Source: Bacteroidota bacterium | Lineage (GTDB): Bacteria; Bacteroidota; Bacteroidia; UKL13-3 | Length of the DNA: 64,000 bases | Assembly (NCBI GenBank): GCA_947477885.1 | Contig: CANJUD010000003.1 | Coordinates: 151,774 to 215,773 of the forward strand | Reading direction: 5' to 3' | Shown: one piece after another, positions 17,685-27,733 of the stretch | How the letters are laid out: the number at the start of each line of letters is the position of its first letter | How positions within the stretch are numbered: position 1 is the first letter of the stretch | Translations under genes and position numbers: made by a program | The notes under the pieces: generated by a model | What the model saw: only the letters and a program-made list of their open reading frames with translations | Told to the model about the DNA's origin: nothing | The model's database searches: none

Positions 17685-19451
17685 TTACATTCGCTCAACA
17701 GCTTCTATTCCCAATATATTGAGTCCTTGTTTGATTACATTTGCAGTAAGCTGCGACATTGCTAGGCGGTTGTTCTTTATGGTCTCATCAACTTCTCTCA
17801 GCAATGAAAGTTCATGATATAAACGGTTAAATTCTTTGGCCACTTCATATATATAGTTTGCGATAATAGCAGGACTATATAATTTACCAGCCTCTATGAT
17901 AATGCTTGGCCATGTATATAATAATGCCAATAACTCTTTTTCAAATTTATCTAATGTTTCCACCAAAACCGGTTGCGGAATTTTTCCGAAAGTACGCATC
18001 ACTGAACAGATACGTGCATGTGTGTATTGTATGAACGGGCCAGTGTTGCCATGCAAATCAATACTCTCTGCAGGATTGAAAAGCATACGTTTTTGTGGGT
18101 CAACTTTTAATAGAAAATATTTAAGTGCTCCCATACCCAATGCATTATATAAATGATTCATTTCTGCATCGGTGAAGCCTTCTGTTTTTCCTAATTCTGT
18201 AGTTTTTTCTTTGGCTGCTTGTACCATTTCGTCCATCAATTCATCAGCATCAACCACCGTTCCTTCGCGCGATTTCATTTTGCCACTCGGCAAATCTACC
18301 ATGCCATAACTTAAATGAAAAATGCCTGGAGCATAAGGTTTACCAAGCTTCTGCAAAATTAGTTTTAATACTTTGAAATGATAATCCTGTTCATTCGCTA
18401 CTACATATATAGATTTATCATAGCCTACATCTTCATACTTTTTTTGAGCAGTTCCTAGGTCTTGTGTTATATATACCGATGTTCCATCTGCACGCAAAAC
18501 CAATTTCTCATCTAGTCCATTAGCAGTTAAATCTATCCAAACGGAACCATCTGGTTTTTTATAAAACACGCCCTGGGCCAATCCTTCATCTACAAATTTT
18601 TTGCCCAGTAAATAGGTTTGCGATTCATAATAATAATTATCAAAATCGACACCCATTCTATTATAAGTTTCTTCAAAACCTTTATATACCCAGCCATTCA
18701 TCATGTTCCAAATTCTGAGCGTCTCTTCATCGTGAGCTTCCCATTTGCGTAGCATCTCCTGTGCTTCTATCATTAAAGGTGCTTGCTTTTCAGCATCGGC
18801 TTCTATAATGCCATTTGCAATTAATTCTTTTACTTCAGCTCTATAATACTTTTCAAATTCGACATAATATTTCCCTACCAATTTATCGCCTTTGGTATTT
18901 GTAGTTTCGGGGGTTTCTCCATTTCCATATTTTATCCAAGCTATCATACTTTTGCAAATATGTATACCACGGTCATTAACTAAGTTGGCTTTATAAACAT
19001 CGTAACCATTTGCTTTTAATATTTCTGAAACACTCCATCCCAACAAATTATTTCGGGTATGGCCTAAGTGCAAAGGTTTATTGGTATTTGGCGATGAATA
19101 TTCCACCATCACTTTCTGCTCTTTTCCGATAATACCTTTTCCAAAATCCGAATTATTATATGCTGCATTTAAAAAATTACTCCAATAATTATCGGCAATC
19201 ACCAAGTTTAAAAATCCTTTTACCACATTAAAACTGCTAACTTCTGTGGTATTGGATATTATATATTCTCCAACTTCTGTGGCAGTTTGCTCAGGATTTT
19301 TCTTGCTAATTTTTATATAGGGAAATACGACAAACGTATAATCACCCTCAAAATCTTGGCGGGTAGTTTCCAGTTTCACGCCCTCGGGCTGTTGTCCGTA
19401 GAGGGTTTCAAACGCTTGTGTTATGTAGCCTGTTAGCTCTTGTTCAATCAT
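17685..19451 (-). CDS. argS: Arginine--tRNA ligase
   Basis: A class I aminoacyl-tRNA synthetase of 588 residues. Its signature PNTNKPLHLGHTRNNLLG contains the HIGH-equivalent HLGH at residues 128-131. The KMSKS-equivalent is PSGKMKSREGTVVD. The DALR anticodon-binding end (VAKEFNRLYHELSLL) is present. It heads the leftward operon and is divergent from ahcY. It would be essential, and nothing looks truncated. Confidence 0.97.
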   Translation of the reverse strand: MIEQELTGYITQAFETLYGQQPEGVKLETTRQDFEGDYTFVVFPYIKISKKNPEQTATEVGEYIISNTTEVSSFNVVKGFLNLVIADNYWSNFLNAAYNNSDFGKGIIGKEQKVMVEYSSPNTNKPLHLGHTRNNLLGWSVSEILKANGYDVYKANLVNDRGIHICKSMIAWIKYGNGETPETTNTKGDKLVGKYYVEFEKYYRAEVKELIANGIIEADAEKQAPLMIEAQEMLRKWEAHDEETLRIWNMMNGWVYKGFEETYNRMGVDFDNYYYESQTYLLGKKFVDEGLAQGVFYKKPDGSVWIDLTANGLDEKLVLRADGTSVYITQDLGTAQKKYEDVGYDKSIYVVANEQDYHFKVLKLILQKLGKPYAPGIFHLSYGMVDLPSGKMKSREGTVVDADELMDEMVQAAKEKTTELGKTEGFTDAEMNHLYNALGMGALKYFLLKVDPQKRMLFNPAESIDLHGNTGPFIQYTHARICSVMRTFGKIPQPVLVETLDKFEKELLALLYTWPSIIIEAGKLYSPAIIANYIYEVAKEFNRLYHELSLLREVDETIKNNRLAMSQLTANVIKQGLNILGIEAVERM

Positions 19452-19464
19452 AATTTAAAGCGGC

Positions 19465-19472
19465 AAATTTCG
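19465..19472 (-). promoter_or_regulatory. Putative argS -7 box
   Basis: The minus strand reads GAAATTTG, one mismatch from TAnnTTTG. A TTTG lies 20 bp further upstream, the expected Bacteroidota spacing. The ATG follows 13 bp downstream. Confidence 0.45.
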
Positions 19473-19656
19473 GTTAAATGAGGGACTAAGCCAAATTAAA
19501 CATTTAACAACAAATAAGGGAATAAAACTGCAGAATTATTTTTAAATATCTACTAAAACTATAAAACCTTTATCACAAATAAATGTTAATGTTTGTAAAC
19601 CAAGTTTAATTTGTTTCTAAATTGAAGAGTTAACTTTCACATTTAGAAAAAGTTTT

Positions 19657-19689
19657 TTTGGTAATTAACTCACAGTTATTATATTTTTG
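19657..19689 (+). promoter_or_regulatory. ahcY promoter (-33 TTTG, -7 TATTTTTG)
   Basis: TTTG at 19657-19660, a 21-bp spacer and TATTTTTG at 19682-19689 match the Bacteroidota primary sigma consensus. The ahcY ATG lies 22 bp downstream. Confidence 0.7.
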
Positions 19690-19711
19690 CACTGAAATTT
19701 AAAAATTAAAC

Positions 19712-21016
19712 ATGACAGATACAAACACAATCCCTTACAAAGTTAAGGACATCACGTTGGCCGAATGGGGTCGCAAAGAAATTAGATTAGCCGAAGCAGA
19801 GATGCCGGGTCTTATGTCAATCCGCAAAGAATACGGACCTTCACAACCTTTGAAAGGTGCCCGCATTGCAGGATGTTTGCACATGACCATTCAAACTGCC
19901 GTACTAATTGAAACTTTGACAGCACTGGGTGCAGAAGTAACCTGGTCATCATGCAATATTTTCTCAACACAAGACCATGCTGCTGCTGCTATTGCTGCTG
20001 CGGGTATTCCTGTATTTGCATGGAAAGGTCAGAATGAAGAAGAATTTGACTGGTGTATCGAACAAACTTTGAATGCATTTAGCGATGGCCAAACTTTGAA
20101 TATGATATTAGACGATGGCGGAGACCTTACCAATTTAGTTTTGGATAAAAATCCAGCAATGGTTGCAAACATCAAAGGTTTGTCAGAAGAAACAACAACT
20201 GGTGTACTTCGTTTATACGATCGCGTGAAAAAAGGAACTTTGCCTATGCCCGCTATCAATGTAAACGACTCAGTTACCAAATCGAAATTCGATAATAAAT
20301 ATGGTTGCAAAGAATCGTTGGTTGATGCGATTCGTCGTGCTACCGATATTATGCTTGCAGGTAAAGTTGCTGTAGTTGCCGGATATGGTGATGTAGGTAA
20401 AGGTTCTGCTGAATCATTGCGTGGGGCAGGTTGCCGTGTAATTGTTACTGAGATTGACCCCATATGTGCACTTCAAGCTTCAATGGATGGTTTCCAGGTA
20501 ATGCCTATGAGCAAAGCGGTGAATCATGCAAGTATTTTTGTTACCGCAACAGGAAACGTAAATATTATCAATGGCAAACATTTCGAAGCCATGCGTGATA
20601 AATCTATTGTTTGTAATATTGGTCACTTCGATAATGAAATTGATGTGGCTTGGTTAAATGCCAATCATAAAAAAGACACCTTGAAACCACAGGTAGATGT
20701 ATACACTGTGAATGGCAAAGAAATTATCTTGCTTGCTGAGGGACGTTTGGTAAACTTGGGTTGTGCTATGGGCCATCCATCTTTTGTAATGAGTAACTCG
20801 TTCACTAACCAAACTCTTGCCCAAATTGAGTTGTGGACCAACAGCCACAGCTACAAAAACGAAGTATATGTATTGCCTAAAATTCTTGACGAAAAAGTTG
20901 CTGCTTTACACCTTGCACACGTAGGTGCTGAATTAGAAACCCTCGACCAAAATCAAGCCGATTATATAGGTGTTCCAGTTCATGGACCTTATAAGAAAGA
21001 TACCTATAGGTATTAA
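19712..21016 (+). CDS. ahcY: Adenosylhomocysteinase (S-adenosylhomocysteine hydrolase)
   Basis: It hydrolyses S-adenosylhomocysteine to adenosine and homocysteine, relieving methyltransferase inhibition and supplying homocysteine to MetH. The 434 residues include [15 protein letters not shown], the NAD loop [35 protein letters not shown] and the C-terminal [18 protein letters not shown], with the conserved Lys-x-x-x-Tyr-Arg-Tyr end. It has its own consensus promoter and a strong terminator, so it is monocistronic. Confidence 0.97.
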   Translation: MTDTNTIPYKVKDITLAEWGRKEIRLAEAEMPGLMSIRKEYGPSQPLKGARIAGCLHMTIQTAVLIETLTALGAEVTWSSCNIFSTQDHAAAAIAAAGIPVFAWKGQNEEEFDWCIEQTLNAFSDGQTLNMILDDGGDLTNLVLDKNPAMVANIKGLSEETTTGVLRLYDRVKKGTLPMPAINVNDSVTKSKFDNKYGCKESLVDAIRRATDIMLAGKVAVVAGYGDVGKGSAESLRGAGCRVIVTEIDPICALQASMDGFQVMPMSKAVNHASIFVTATGNVNIINGKHFEAMRDKSIVCNIGHFDNEIDVAWLNANHKKDTLKPQVDVYTVNGKEIILLAEGRLVNLGCAMGHPSFVMSNSFTNQTLAQIELWTNSHSYKNEVYVLPKILDEKVAALHLAHVGAELETLDQNQADYIGVPVHGPYKKDTYRY

Positions 21017-21032
21017 TCTTTATATCATTTTA

Positions 21033-21070
21033 AGAAAGCCGAGCAATGTAAATTGCTCGGCTTTCTTTTG
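21033..21070 (+). terminator. Rho-independent terminator of ahcY
   Basis: A 15-bp perfect stem (21033-21047 with 21052-21066, core AGCCGAGCAAT), a GTAA loop and a following T-rich run. Confidence 0.9.
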
Positions 21071-21091
21071 TTAAAATAACATCTATGGGTA

Positions 21092-21130
21092 AAAAAAGCA
21101 GCGTATCTTTTTAGGAAACGCTGCTTTTTA
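21092..21130. terminator. Bidirectional terminator hairpin
   Basis: The stem 21093-21104 pairs with 21118-21129 (AAGCAGCGT/ACGCTGCTT) with A and T runs on either side. It can serve the leftward T9SS remnant and back up the ahcY terminator. Confidence 0.8.
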
Positions 21131-21145
21131 AAATTAGAAAATTTC

Positions 21146-21880
21146 TTACTCTTTTATTATTTTAAACGATTTACGTGACCTCCCATTTTCTATTTTAATA
21201 AAATAAATCCCAGGCACATAATTTCCTATATCAACACCCTGCGCATTTCCAGCAAATTTAACAGTATATACCAAAGTTCCTTAGCTATCATATATATTAT
21301 AATTAACCAGATCGTAAGTTCTGGATTGTATATATAATATATCATCTGCAGGGTTGGGAAATACCCTAAAATATTCCAGTTCTGTTTGATTTGTATTATA
21401 GTTAGGAGGCAATACAATATTTGTAGGTTTTTCTATTTTTAACCATACAACTTCCGCACTATCCATATTAATTGTATCATTATTAAAGTTGCTGCAAAGA
21501 CTAGTGGGTGTTGGGCCAGGATTGGTGAACGTGTCAATTTCGAAATCTTCTTTGAACTTGATAAGGAACAGGCGATAATAACCAGTATTAAATATCGAGC
21601 CTGCTGCCATTAATTTGTTGTCGGGAGTATTTTTTAATACAGCAGGTTCTGCCTGGTTTAGGATACTACTTTGTTTTAAAACTTTGCCAGAAGTATCAAT
21701 CAACCGCACCATCAAATAATCATTATTAACTCTATATGGCGAATCTGCTTTTGTCCCTACTTCGAATATAAATGAATCATTTATTTTAACAGTCTTGCAG
21801 GGCAATTCATTTTTAAAACTATCCGAAGCGGCTCTTATCCATTGCAGGTTTCCATTTCCATTATTTTTTTGCTGTTGTGC
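21146..21880 (-). pseudogene. Decayed C-terminal part of a T9SS-sorted protein
   Basis: The frame holding WIRAASDSF, FNTGYYRLFLIKFKED and the T9SS sorting-domain start FRVFPNPADDILYIQS has a TAA at 21281-21283. Reading on in the same frame, the sorting domain is complete to TAA 21146 (GTLVYTVKFAGN, YVPGIYFIKIENGR, SFKIIKE). So one nonsense codon removes the last 45 residues, which are needed for T9SS recognition. The 5' end is also odd: no signal peptide precedes the fragment, and the upstream frame is shifted into the preceding small gene near 21880. The start codon ATG 21805 only opens a fragment. Two sequence errors are a possible alternative. Confidence 0.65.
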
Positions 21881-22314
21881 AGTGAATTTGTAATTACTAA
21901 ACCTTCATTATAGTTTGCATATCTGGGGGTAATTAAAACTATTAAAGAATCATGTATTTTATGAGGAATACTATTATAAACATTTATATAATTTTCAGCA
22001 TCTAAAATTGTAAGTGTATCGCCCTTCAGTGATGCTATAGTGTCGTAATACATATTTGGGATTTTTATTAATTTCTTGCCCTCATTAAAAATAATTTTCT
22101 CATTCCCTGATTCATATCCAGTATAGTTTTGCGAACTATCAACAAATATATATAATCTTTTATACGAGTCTTTACAACATATATTGATGTATTGCTTATT
22201 TCTTTTGTTGATGCGGGAGGAGGTTAATTTCCAAGTGCCTAAATAATCCTGCCCCACACAATTAATCACAGATACAAAACAAAAAAATGTAAATATATAT
22301 TTCTTCAGATTCAT
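21835..22314 (-). CDS. Small secreted protein of unknown function
   Basis: I do not recognise the family. From ATG 22314 the N-terminus is a signal peptide (KKYIFTFFCFVSVINCVGQ); the upstream ATG at 22377 would put it 21 residues inside. The mature part begins DYLGTWKLTSSRINKR and has alternating short strands (DSSQNYTGYES, KKLIKIPNMYYD, GDTLTILDAENY), reminiscent of the lipocalin-like small secreted proteins common in Bacteroidota. Its last ~15 residues overlap the start of the T9SS remnant in another frame. The true protein may therefore have been one longer gene, now frameshifted. Confidence 0.6.
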   Translation of the reverse strand: MNLKKYIFTFFCFVSVINCVGQDYLGTWKLTSSRINKRNKQYINICCKDSYKRLYIFVDSSQNYTGYESGNEKIIFNEGKKLIKIPNMYYDTIASLKGDTLTILDAENYINVYNSIPHKIHDSLIVLITPRYANYNEGLVITNSLHNSKKIMEMETCNG

Positions 22315-22554
22315 AGTTTCAAATAAAATTGTATTAAATCTAAAAAGCGAATAACTGTTTAAAAATTCATAATTCAAATTTGGTAGAAAGTGGGGTTGGA
22401 CATGGTTCGGCTTCGCTGACCACCATCACAGGCAATAAAAGCCAATCAATTGCCCTGCCCTTCAGGGCGGGGAACTGGAAGCAAAAAATCGCACATCGCA
22501 TGTCGTGCATCATATGCTTCTACTCCGCTCAGCATAACATCGAGAATCGTACAT

Positions 22555-22562
22555 TATATTTG
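22555..22562 (+). promoter_or_regulatory. Putative -7 box close to the start of the saccharopine-dehydrogenase-like gene
   Basis: TATATTTG matches TAnnTTTG and ends 10 bp before the ATG at 22573, so the transcript leader would be only a few bases long. Confidence 0.5.
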
Positions 22563-22572
22563 CAGTAATTAT

Positions 22573-23892
22573 ATGAAAAAAATACTCGTAATCGGGGCGG
22601 GCCTATCATCGGCATCATTGATTGATTATTTGCTGGAGCAATCGGCTAGTGAGGACTGGCAAGTGACGGTGGGCGACGTTGATTTAATAGTTGCTGAAAG
22701 CAAATGCAGCAATCATAAAAATGCAAGACCGATACAATTCGATATACATAACGAAACACAAAGAGCTGCAGAAATTCAAGCTTGCGATATCGTTATATCA
22801 TTATTGCCACCTACGCTGCACCCATTGGCAGCTGTGGATTGTGTGAAGCTGGGCAAGCATCTAGTTACAGCTTCTTATGTGTCGCCGGCTATGCAAGAGT
22901 TACATGATGAGGCACTAAAAAAAGATATTATATTATTAAACGAATGTGGTTTGGATCCGGGCATCGATCACCTCTCAGCCATGAAAGTGATGGATGAAAT
23001 TAGAGAGCGTGGTGGAGAAATTACCTCGTTCCGTTCCTATTGCGGCGGACTTGTAGCACCCGAATATGATAACAATCCCTGGCACTATAAATTTACCTGG
23101 AACCCACGAAATGTTATTTTAGCAGGGCAAGCTACTGCTCAATTTCTAAAAAATGGAAAGATACATTATATAACTCCACAACGAATTTTTAGTGAATTGG
23201 AATTAATTAATATAGGGGAATATGGAATTTACGAAGCGTATGCAAATCGTGATTCACTAAATTATATCATACCCTATAAATTACAAAAAGCAAAAGATGT
23301 ATTGCGTGGTACTTTAAGAATACCCCCATATAGTGAAGGCTGGAACTTATTGGTTTCATTGGGACTTACAGATGATACCTATAAAGTGGATTGTAATAGT
23401 TTGAGTTATAAAAATTGGGTGGATAGTTATTTGCCAAGAGAATATAATAGTATAGAAGATTATATAAAACGCAATTCGAAAAACCACCAAACTATTACAA
23501 CAAATATTGAGTGGTTGGGTATATATAGTGATATATTAATTCCAGATGGCTCATATACACCCGCACAAATTTTGCAAAACTTATTGGCTCAGAAATGGAA
23601 GTTGGGAACAAATGAACTTGATATGATAGTGATGCACCATATATTTGAATACGAACAAAACGGGAAACATAAAATGAGTACCGCAACTTTGGTGGTTAAA
23701 GGAAAGAATCAAACCCATACAGCCATGGCACAAACAGTAGGTTTGCCCTTGGGCATAGCAGCCAAACTCATATTAGGAAACAAAATTGCTGCAAGAGGCG
23801 TTATAATTCCTACAGAAAAAGAATTATATTTGCCCATTCTTAGCGAACTGGAAAAATACCATATCATATTTAATGAATATAATGAACAATAA
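22573..23892 (+). CDS. Saccharopine dehydrogenase-like NAD(P)-dependent oxidoreductase
   Basis: The 439-residue protein begins with a Rossmann nucleotide-binding motif (KKILVIGAGLSSASLIDYLL). It carries the saccharopine dehydrogenase substrate-domain signature NECGLDPGIDHLSAMKVMDE and SFRSYCGGLVAPEYDNNPWHYKFTWNPRNV, as in the glutamate-forming (LYS9/AASS C-terminal) enzymes. Known relatives act in lysine breakdown or synthesis. The ATG at 22573 follows a -7 box; an upstream in-frame start at 22450 would add 41 unconserved residues across repeat sequence. A TlpA-like lipoprotein follows after 4 bp. No lysine-ketoglutarate reductase partner is in the window. Confidence 0.9.
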   Translation: MKKILVIGAGLSSASLIDYLLEQSASEDWQVTVGDVDLIVAESKCSNHKNARPIQFDIHNETQRAAEIQACDIVISLLPPTLHPLAAVDCVKLGKHLVTASYVSPAMQELHDEALKKDIILLNECGLDPGIDHLSAMKVMDEIRERGGEITSFRSYCGGLVAPEYDNNPWHYKFTWNPRNVILAGQATAQFLKNGKIHYITPQRIFSELELINIGEYGIYEAYANRDSLNYIIPYKLQKAKDVLRGTLRIPPYSEGWNLLVSLGLTDDTYKVDCNSLSYKNWVDSYLPREYNSIEDYIKRNSKNHQTITTNIEWLGIYSDILIPDGSYTPAQILQNLLAQKWKLGTNELDMIVMHHIFEYEQNGKHKMSTATLVVKGKNQTHTAMAQTVGLPLGIAAKLILGNKIAARGVIIPTEKELYLPILSELEKYHIIFNEYNEQ

Positions 23893-23896
23893 ATTT

Positions 23897-25078
23897 ATGA
23901 AAAAATATATAATAGCAGCTACTTTAATTTTGAATTTTGCAATAGTGGCATGTTCATCGAGCAGCGAAGAGGCAGCTGCCCAAAAGAAAAAGGGATATGA
24001 GTTAAAAGGTCGTTTTAAAACCTTTAAAAATATCAATAAAATTGAACTTACCGAAGTGTCGTTTGAAGGTGTGAAAACCATTGATAGCACACAGATTGAT
24101 GAGAAGGGAGAATTCAATTTTAAAGGCACCGGAAGTACTCCCCGTTTCTATCTGATTAGATATAGTAATTCAACGAATATCCCAGTGTATTTGGATTCAA
24201 CTACGCATTTGGAAATAGTAATTGAACCTGAAAATAGAGAAATCCCCTTCACTGTAAAAGGTGATAAAAACAATGAAGAATTGCAATATTATTTTTTAAG
24301 GAACAATGAATCTTATAAAAGTATTTCTGAAATGTCACAGAAATTTCGTAGTGGCCAAATGCCTGATTCATTGAAAGGAAGTATGGAAACTACCATGCAA
24401 GCATTGTTCGATGAACGTGCCAAAAAACTTCAAAAATTAGTGGCAGATCGTGAGCCAAGTGCAGGTGCATTGTTCTGTGCGTTATACTTGATTCCCCCTC
24501 CGGGTCAGGACCAACAGCAGTCGATGCAGATATTGGAATCTTATTTAAAAGAATTTGAAGTATTTTATGTTGATTTAGACAAAAAGCATTTCGAAAGATT
24601 TGGGAAAGAGCCTTCATTTGCTCGTATACATAAATTTGTGAAAGCACAATCATCAACTGCTATTGGTACCGAGATGGAAAATTTCACCTTAAATAATCCC
24701 GATGGCAAACCAATTTCATTGAAAGATTTCCGTGGCAAATATGTATTGGTCGATTTTTGGGCATCTTGGTGCAGACCTTGCCGCATGGAAAATCCCAATG
24801 TATTAAAAGCATATGCCAAATATCACAGTAAAGGTTTTGAAGTATTGGGTGTTTCCTTAGATACTGACAAAGCAAAATGGGTGGCAGCAATAAAAGCCGA
24901 TGGACTAGACTGGGCACATGTGTGCGAAATGAAAGCTTGGGATGCTGATATAGCTCGCAAGTTTAATGTGAGCTCCATACCTTTTAGTGTATTGGTAGAT
25001 AAGAACGGAAAAATTGTAGGAAAGAATTTGCGTGGTGAGGCTTTGGATGAGAAGCTGAAAGAAGTGTTTGGGGAATAA
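23897..25078 (+). CDS. TlpA-like thioredoxin lipoprotein with DUF4369-like N-terminal domain
   Basis: A lipoprotein signal ends at Cys19 (FAIVACSS). The next ~100 residues (YELKGRFKTFKNINKIEL, DSTQIDEKGEFNFKG) are a beta domain like DUF4369. The C-terminal ~140 residues are a TlpA/ResA thioredoxin fold with WASWCRPC (Cys292, Cys295) and the cis-Pro motif SSIPFSVLVDKNGK. It is a predicted envelope thiol-disulfide oxidoreductase. It is co-transcribed with the upstream dehydrogenase and has a diverged tandem copy downstream. Confidence 0.92.
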   Translation: MKKYIIAATLILNFAIVACSSSSEEAAAQKKKGYELKGRFKTFKNINKIELTEVSFEGVKTIDSTQIDEKGEFNFKGTGSTPRFYLIRYSNSTNIPVYLDSTTHLEIVIEPENREIPFTVKGDKNNEELQYYFLRNNESYKSISEMSQKFRSGQMPDSLKGSMETTMQALFDERAKKLQKLVADREPSAGALFCALYLIPPPGQDQQQSMQILESYLKEFEVFYVDLDKKHFERFGKEPSFARIHKFVKAQSSTAIGTEMENFTLNNPDGKPISLKDFRGKYVLVDFWASWCRPCRMENPNVLKAYAKYHSKGFEVLGVSLDTDKAKWVAAIKADGLDWAHVCEMKAWDADIARKFNVSSIPFSVLVDKNGKIVGKNLRGEALDEKLKEVFGE

Positions 25079-25125
25079 AAACCCAAAACCGAAATTTATA
25101 TTCAATTATTTTTTAATATATTATA

Positions 25126-26208
25126 ATGAATAGAATAATTACTTTAATTTTATTAGGCATTATAATATTATCCTCCCGTGCAAATATATATGCACAAAGT
25201 GGCGACGGATATCAGATAAAAGGTAAGTATACATCATTTAAAGATCTTAATAAATTATATCTAATTGAAATTTCATTTGAAGATGTAAAAAAAATAGACA
25301 GTGCAAATATTAATGAAAAAGGGGAGTTTACTTTTAGAGGTAAAACAGCTACTCCTCATTTTTATTTTATATTTTCTGATGCCCTTGCTAGAGAACCTAT
25401 TCCTGTATATATAAATGCCGGCATTTATATAGAACTTTTAATAGACCCGAGCAATCTTGAAATCCCATATACTACAACAGGTGACAAAAACAATGAAGAA
25501 ATTCAATATTTCACCGTAAAAAATATTGCCTCATATAAAGCAGTTGATTTATCAATGGATAAACGTGCAAAAGAATTTCAAAAAATAATCCTTGAACGTG
25601 AACCTTCAGCGGGAGCTTTGTTTTGCGCATTATATTTATTGTCACCGACTTTCAATGTTATTACAGAATATATAGAGAAATATGAAGCGTTTTATATAGA
25701 GATTGATAAAAAATATTTTGACATGTATGGCAAAGAATCTTTGTTTGCAGGTGTTCATGATTTCTTGAAAGAACGAGGTGTTAGTCCCACAGCAATAGGA
25801 AAATATTTTGAAAATTTCACGCTGAACAATCCCAATGGCAATCCTATTTCACTCACAGATTTTAGTGGCAAGTTTGTTCTGGTCGATTTCTGGGCATCTT
25901 GGTGTGGCCCTTGTCGCGAGGAGAATCCCAATTTGGTTCAGGCATATAATAAATATCATAAAAAAGGGTTTGAAATATTTGGTGTTTCGCTCGATGCTAA
26001 GAAGACACCTTGGAAAACTGCAATTTTATCTGATGGTTTAAAGTGGCAGCAGGTATGCGAATTGGTGGAAACGTCATCATTAGCAACCAAGTTTGAAATT
26101 TCCGCCATCCCTTTTAATGTATTGCTAGATAAGGAAGGGAAAATTATTGCAAAGAATTTGAGAGGTGCCGCATTGGAGGAAAAACTGAAGGTAGTTTTTG
26201 GGGAATAG
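25126..26208 (+). CDS. TlpA-like thioredoxin protein, tandem paralog
   Basis: It has the same layout as the gene before it: a signal peptide (residues 1-23, ending NIYAQ), a DUF4369-like beta domain (YQIKGKYTSFKDLNKLYL, ANINEKGEFTFRG), a spacer shorter than its neighbour's, and a TlpA domain with WASWCGPC (Cys260, Cys263) and SAIPFNVLLDKEGK. It lacks the lipobox Cys of the first copy, so it should be periplasmic rather than lipid-anchored. The 47-bp gap has no terminator, which suggests one transcript. It is an old duplication: the proteins align end to end with many substitutions. Confidence 0.92.
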   Translation: MNRIITLILLGIIILSSRANIYAQSGDGYQIKGKYTSFKDLNKLYLIEISFEDVKKIDSANINEKGEFTFRGKTATPHFYFIFSDALAREPIPVYINAGIYIELLIDPSNLEIPYTTTGDKNNEEIQYFTVKNIASYKAVDLSMDKRAKEFQKIILEREPSAGALFCALYLLSPTFNVITEYIEKYEAFYIEIDKKYFDMYGKESLFAGVHDFLKERGVSPTAIGKYFENFTLNNPNGNPISLTDFSGKFVLVDFWASWCGPCREENPNLVQAYNKYHKKGFEIFGVSLDAKKTPWKTAILSDGLKWQQVCELVETSSLATKFEISAIPFNVLLDKEGKIIAKNLRGAALEEKLKVVFGE

Positions 26209-26356
26209 CATTTTGACAGTTTTAAACTCTCCAAATGCTCTGCAAAGCATTGCGGAAAACTTGGTGTTTCCTAAATTATATAAATACCTTAATTTTGCCA
26301 TCCTTCGACTCCGCTCAGGATGGCAAATCGTAAATCATTAAATCATTAAATATAAG

Positions 26357-27733
26357 ATGTCAGAATTCCAACTTATTATGCCCAAAATGGGCGAAAGCAT
26401 TGCAGAAGCCACTATTATTCGGTGGCTTAAAAATGAAGGCGATACCATTGCTGCTGATGAAAGCGTGCTGGAAATTGCCACGGATAAAGTGGATAGTGAA
26501 GTGCCCACGCCTAAAGGTGGAGTACTGCTCAAAAAATTATATAATGAAAATGATGTGGTGGCAGTAGGCCAAGCTATTGCTATTATTAGCATTGAAGCAG
26601 GAGCTACACAAACAGCCCCAGCACCTGTGGTTGCTGCTTATGAGCAAGTTGTAGAGCCAGTAGCAATTATAGAAAAACAAATTGAACATGCCGTGCAAAC
26701 TGCCAAACCTGTTGCTATTGCTCCACAAGGGAATCGATTTTATAGTCCCTTGGTTTTGAATATTGCCAAAGGAGAAAATGTATCGATGAGCGAATTGGAA
26801 CAAATGCCAGGAACCGGTAGTGAAGGCCGTGTTACCAAACGCGATATCATGGCTTATATAAATGGCGGACGCAAACTTTCTGCGGCAACTGAAACCCCAG
26901 CCGCCGCTCCAGAAATATCTGAAACTAAAAAATCTGCTCCAGAAGTTTCGCAGCCAATCGAACAAAAGAAATCAGAGTCGTCGCCAGCAACTTTAAATAG
27001 TGGATCAAAGATAACTATGATGCCTGGTGATGAAATTATAGAAATGGATCGCATGCGTAAACTGATTGCCGACCATATGGTGATGAGTATGCAAACGAGT
27101 CCGCATGTAACCAGTTTTGTGGAAGCGGATGTGACCAACTTGGTGATGTGGCGTGAGAAACACAAGTCTGCATTTGAAAAACGCGAAGGCGAAAAAATAA
27201 CTTTCACTCCTTGTTTTATTGAAGCAGTTACCAAAGCGATTAAAGATTTCCCAATGATTAATGTATCAGTGGATGGCAATCAAATTATTAAACGCAAATC
27301 AATCAATATAGGAATGGCCGCAGCATTGCCTACGGGTAATTTAATAGTTCCTGTAATACGCAATGCCGATCAACTTAATTTATATGGACTCACCAAATCT
27401 GTAAATGATTTGGCCAATAAAGCTCGAAATAATAAATTAAGTCCTGATGATATACAGGGCGGAACTTTTACTATTACAAATGTTGGAGGTTTTGGAAATT
27501 TGATGGGCACACCTATTATAAACCAACCTCAAGTTGCGATACTTGCCACAGGTACTATTAAAAAGAAACCTGCAGTAATGGAGACAGAATATGGAGATAC
27601 AATTGCTATCAGACATATGATGTTTCTTTCATTAAGTTACGACCATAGAGTTGTTGATGGTTCACTGGGTGGAACTTTCTTGCGTCGTATTGCTGATTAT
27701 TTAGAGCAATGGGATGTGAATAGGGAAGTATGA
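26357..27733 (+). CDS. Dihydrolipoamide acyltransferase E2 of a 2-oxoacid dehydrogenase complex
   Basis: The 458 residues show the complete E2 order. The lipoyl domain has the modified Lys44 in EIATDKVDSEVP. A Pro/Ala/Glu-rich linker follows, then the E3-binding domain (YSPLVLNIAKGENVSMSELE, GRVTKRDIMAYI). A second linker leads to the catalytic domain ending in SYDHRVVDGSLGG with His430 and Asp434. The ATDKVDSEV signature is typical of Bacteroidota branched-chain or generic E2 proteins. The E1 and E3 genes are not adjacent, so the substrate (branched-chain oxoacids or pyruvate) is unresolved. Confidence 0.94.
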   Translation: MSEFQLIMPKMGESIAEATIIRWLKNEGDTIAADESVLEIATDKVDSEVPTPKGGVLLKKLYNENDVVAVGQAIAIISIEAGATQTAPAPVVAAYEQVVEPVAIIEKQIEHAVQTAKPVAIAPQGNRFYSPLVLNIAKGENVSMSELEQMPGTGSEGRVTKRDIMAYINGGRKLSAATETPAAAPEISETKKSAPEVSQPIEQKKSESSPATLNSGSKITMMPGDEIIEMDRMRKLIADHMVMSMQTSPHVTSFVEADVTNLVMWREKHKSAFEKREGEKITFTPCFIEAVTKAIKDFPMINVSVDGNQIIKRKSINIGMAAALPTGNLIVPVIRNADQLNLYGLTKSVNDLANKARNNKLSPDDIQGGTFTITNVGGFGNLMGTPIINQPQVAILATGTIKKKPAVMETEYGDTIAIRHMMFLSLSYDHRVVDGSLGGTFLRRIADYLEQWDVNREV

